The notes under the pieces are model-generated. The model was not told the DNA's origin. It did no database searches and saw nothing but the letters and a program-made list of their open reading frames with translations. The translations under genes were made by a program, and so were the position numbers. DNA of 6,887 nt from Puniceicoccales bacterium (lineage in GTDB: Bacteria > Verrucomicrobiota > Verrucomicrobiia > Opitutales > JAIRKQ01): the NCBI GenBank assembly GCA_031273725.1, contig JAISRG010000071.1, positions 1-6,887 of the forward strand, in the 5' to 3' direction. Below, one piece after another: positions 6,452-6,887 of this stretch; position 1 is the stretch's first letter; the number at the start of each line of letters is the position of its first letter.

Positions 6452-6887
6452 ATGAGTGTGGATACAAATATAAGCCGGTTTCAGTCCAAGTTTCCGACCG
6501 AGTTTTCGCACGAAGTACTTCGTAAATTGGGCGAGCAAGAAACCAGCTTAATTCTTGAAAAATTAGACTCTTGCTTTAACTCCGTTGACGCATTGAATGA
6601 TTTTGCCCGAGATGAATTGAATTTAAGCCAAGACGCTTTCGATGCTTCACGACTTGCGACAGGGGATTTGGCAAAATTTAAAATAGCTGTAATGGACAAA
6701 TTGGCGGAAGCTAGGGCGAAAAATCACGGATTTCTAAAGTCTCAGACAGGTATTTGTGCTTTTCTAAGAAACCTGTTTATGTCGTTTTTTATGCATATAA
6801 GTGCATCATTTCATGCTGAAAAGCTATTTGAACAAAATGATGTTACGACCGAAGCGGCAAGGGACATGTTGAAAAAATTTTCAACGC
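6452..6887 (+). CDS. Hypothetical protein, 5' part (runs off the window)
   Basis: Open from an ATG at 6452 to the window edge, 145 codons with no stop. An in-frame TAG at 6434-6436 bounds it upstream, AGAAG lies six nucleotides before the ATG, and a good promoter lies just ahead, so this looks like a genuine gene. I do not recognise the family. Residues 1-95 are polar, charged and probably helical (for example KLGEQETSLILEKLDS at 25-40 and VMDKLAEARAK at 80-90). Residues 99-120 are strongly hydrophobic (GICAFLRNLFMSFFMHISASF) and could be one membrane segment or a buried amphipathic helix. After that the sequence is charged again. There is no N-terminal signal peptide. A cytoplasmic N-domain followed by a membrane anchor is one reading. 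The C-terminus is needed before a function can be proposed. Confidence 0.75.
   Translation, partial: MSVDTNISRFQSKFPTEFSHEVLRKLGEQETSLILEKLDSCFNSVDALNDFARDELNLSQDAFDASRLATGDLAKFKIAVMDKLAEARAKNHGFLKSQTGICAFLRNLFMSFFMHISASFHAEKLFEQNDVTTEAARDMLKKFST

Noticed and set aside
6302..6538. 78-codon minus-strand open frame across the divergent region
   Set aside because: It overlaps the start of the better-supported plus-strand gene antisense, covers the promoter and inverted repeat, and has low-complexity composition with no recognisable motif.
1..6887. CRISPR arrays, tRNA or rRNA genes, riboswitches, toxin-antitoxin or defence modules
   Set aside because: No regularly spaced repeats, cloverleaf or conserved RNA motifs were found by reading, and the recognised genes are housekeeping enzymes plus one IS remnant.

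Overview
The window comes from a Gram-negative-type bacterium of moderate, slightly AT-rich composition. The evidence is a signal-peptide-bearing, Prc-type S41 protease, a bacterial 1-deoxy-xylulose-5-phosphate (MEP pathway) isoprenoid gene and a canonical ClpP. The lineage cannot be fixed from the sequence. The long Prc form and the flavour of Dxs would fit the Verrucomicrobiota/Opitutae part of the PVC group, but this is a weak impression and not an identification.

Layout. Almost everything lies on the minus strand and reads from right to left: clpP (6292-5681), a 5-nt gap, an aspartate/glutamate racemase-family gene (5675-4932), a 164-nt spacer, a periplasmic tail-specific protease (4767-2446), then dxs (2445-553), whose ATG directly follows the protease stop codon. 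The cluster ends at a truncated and frameshifted IS630-family transposase remnant (about 569-152) that overlaps the last codons of dxs. Positions 1-151 lie beyond the remnant and hold no gene that can be supported. To the right of clpP, a 159-nt divergent intergenic region carries a good sigma70-like promoter for the plus strand, two overlapping short palindromes and a perfect 8-bp inverted repeat in the clpP leader. From 6452 to the window edge runs the 5' part of an unrecognised plus-strand gene.

How the genes work together. Gene spacing suggests at least two co-translated pairs (clpP-racemase and prc-dxs), possibly one four-gene unit. Two members are proteolytic: ClpP in the cytoplasm and Prc in the periplasm. 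One probably makes D-aspartate or D-glutamate, and one commits pyruvate and glyceraldehyde-3-phosphate to isoprenoid synthesis. D-amino acids, isoprenoid lipid carrier and Prc all touch envelope growth, so a loose envelope theme is possible, but that is inference.

All four minus-strand enzymes keep their catalytic residues and look functional. I found no clear new defence, mobile or biosynthetic system. The best leads are the unknown gene at the right edge, the inverted repeat in the clpP leader, the spacer between the racemase and prc, and the insertion remnant touching the dxs stop codon.
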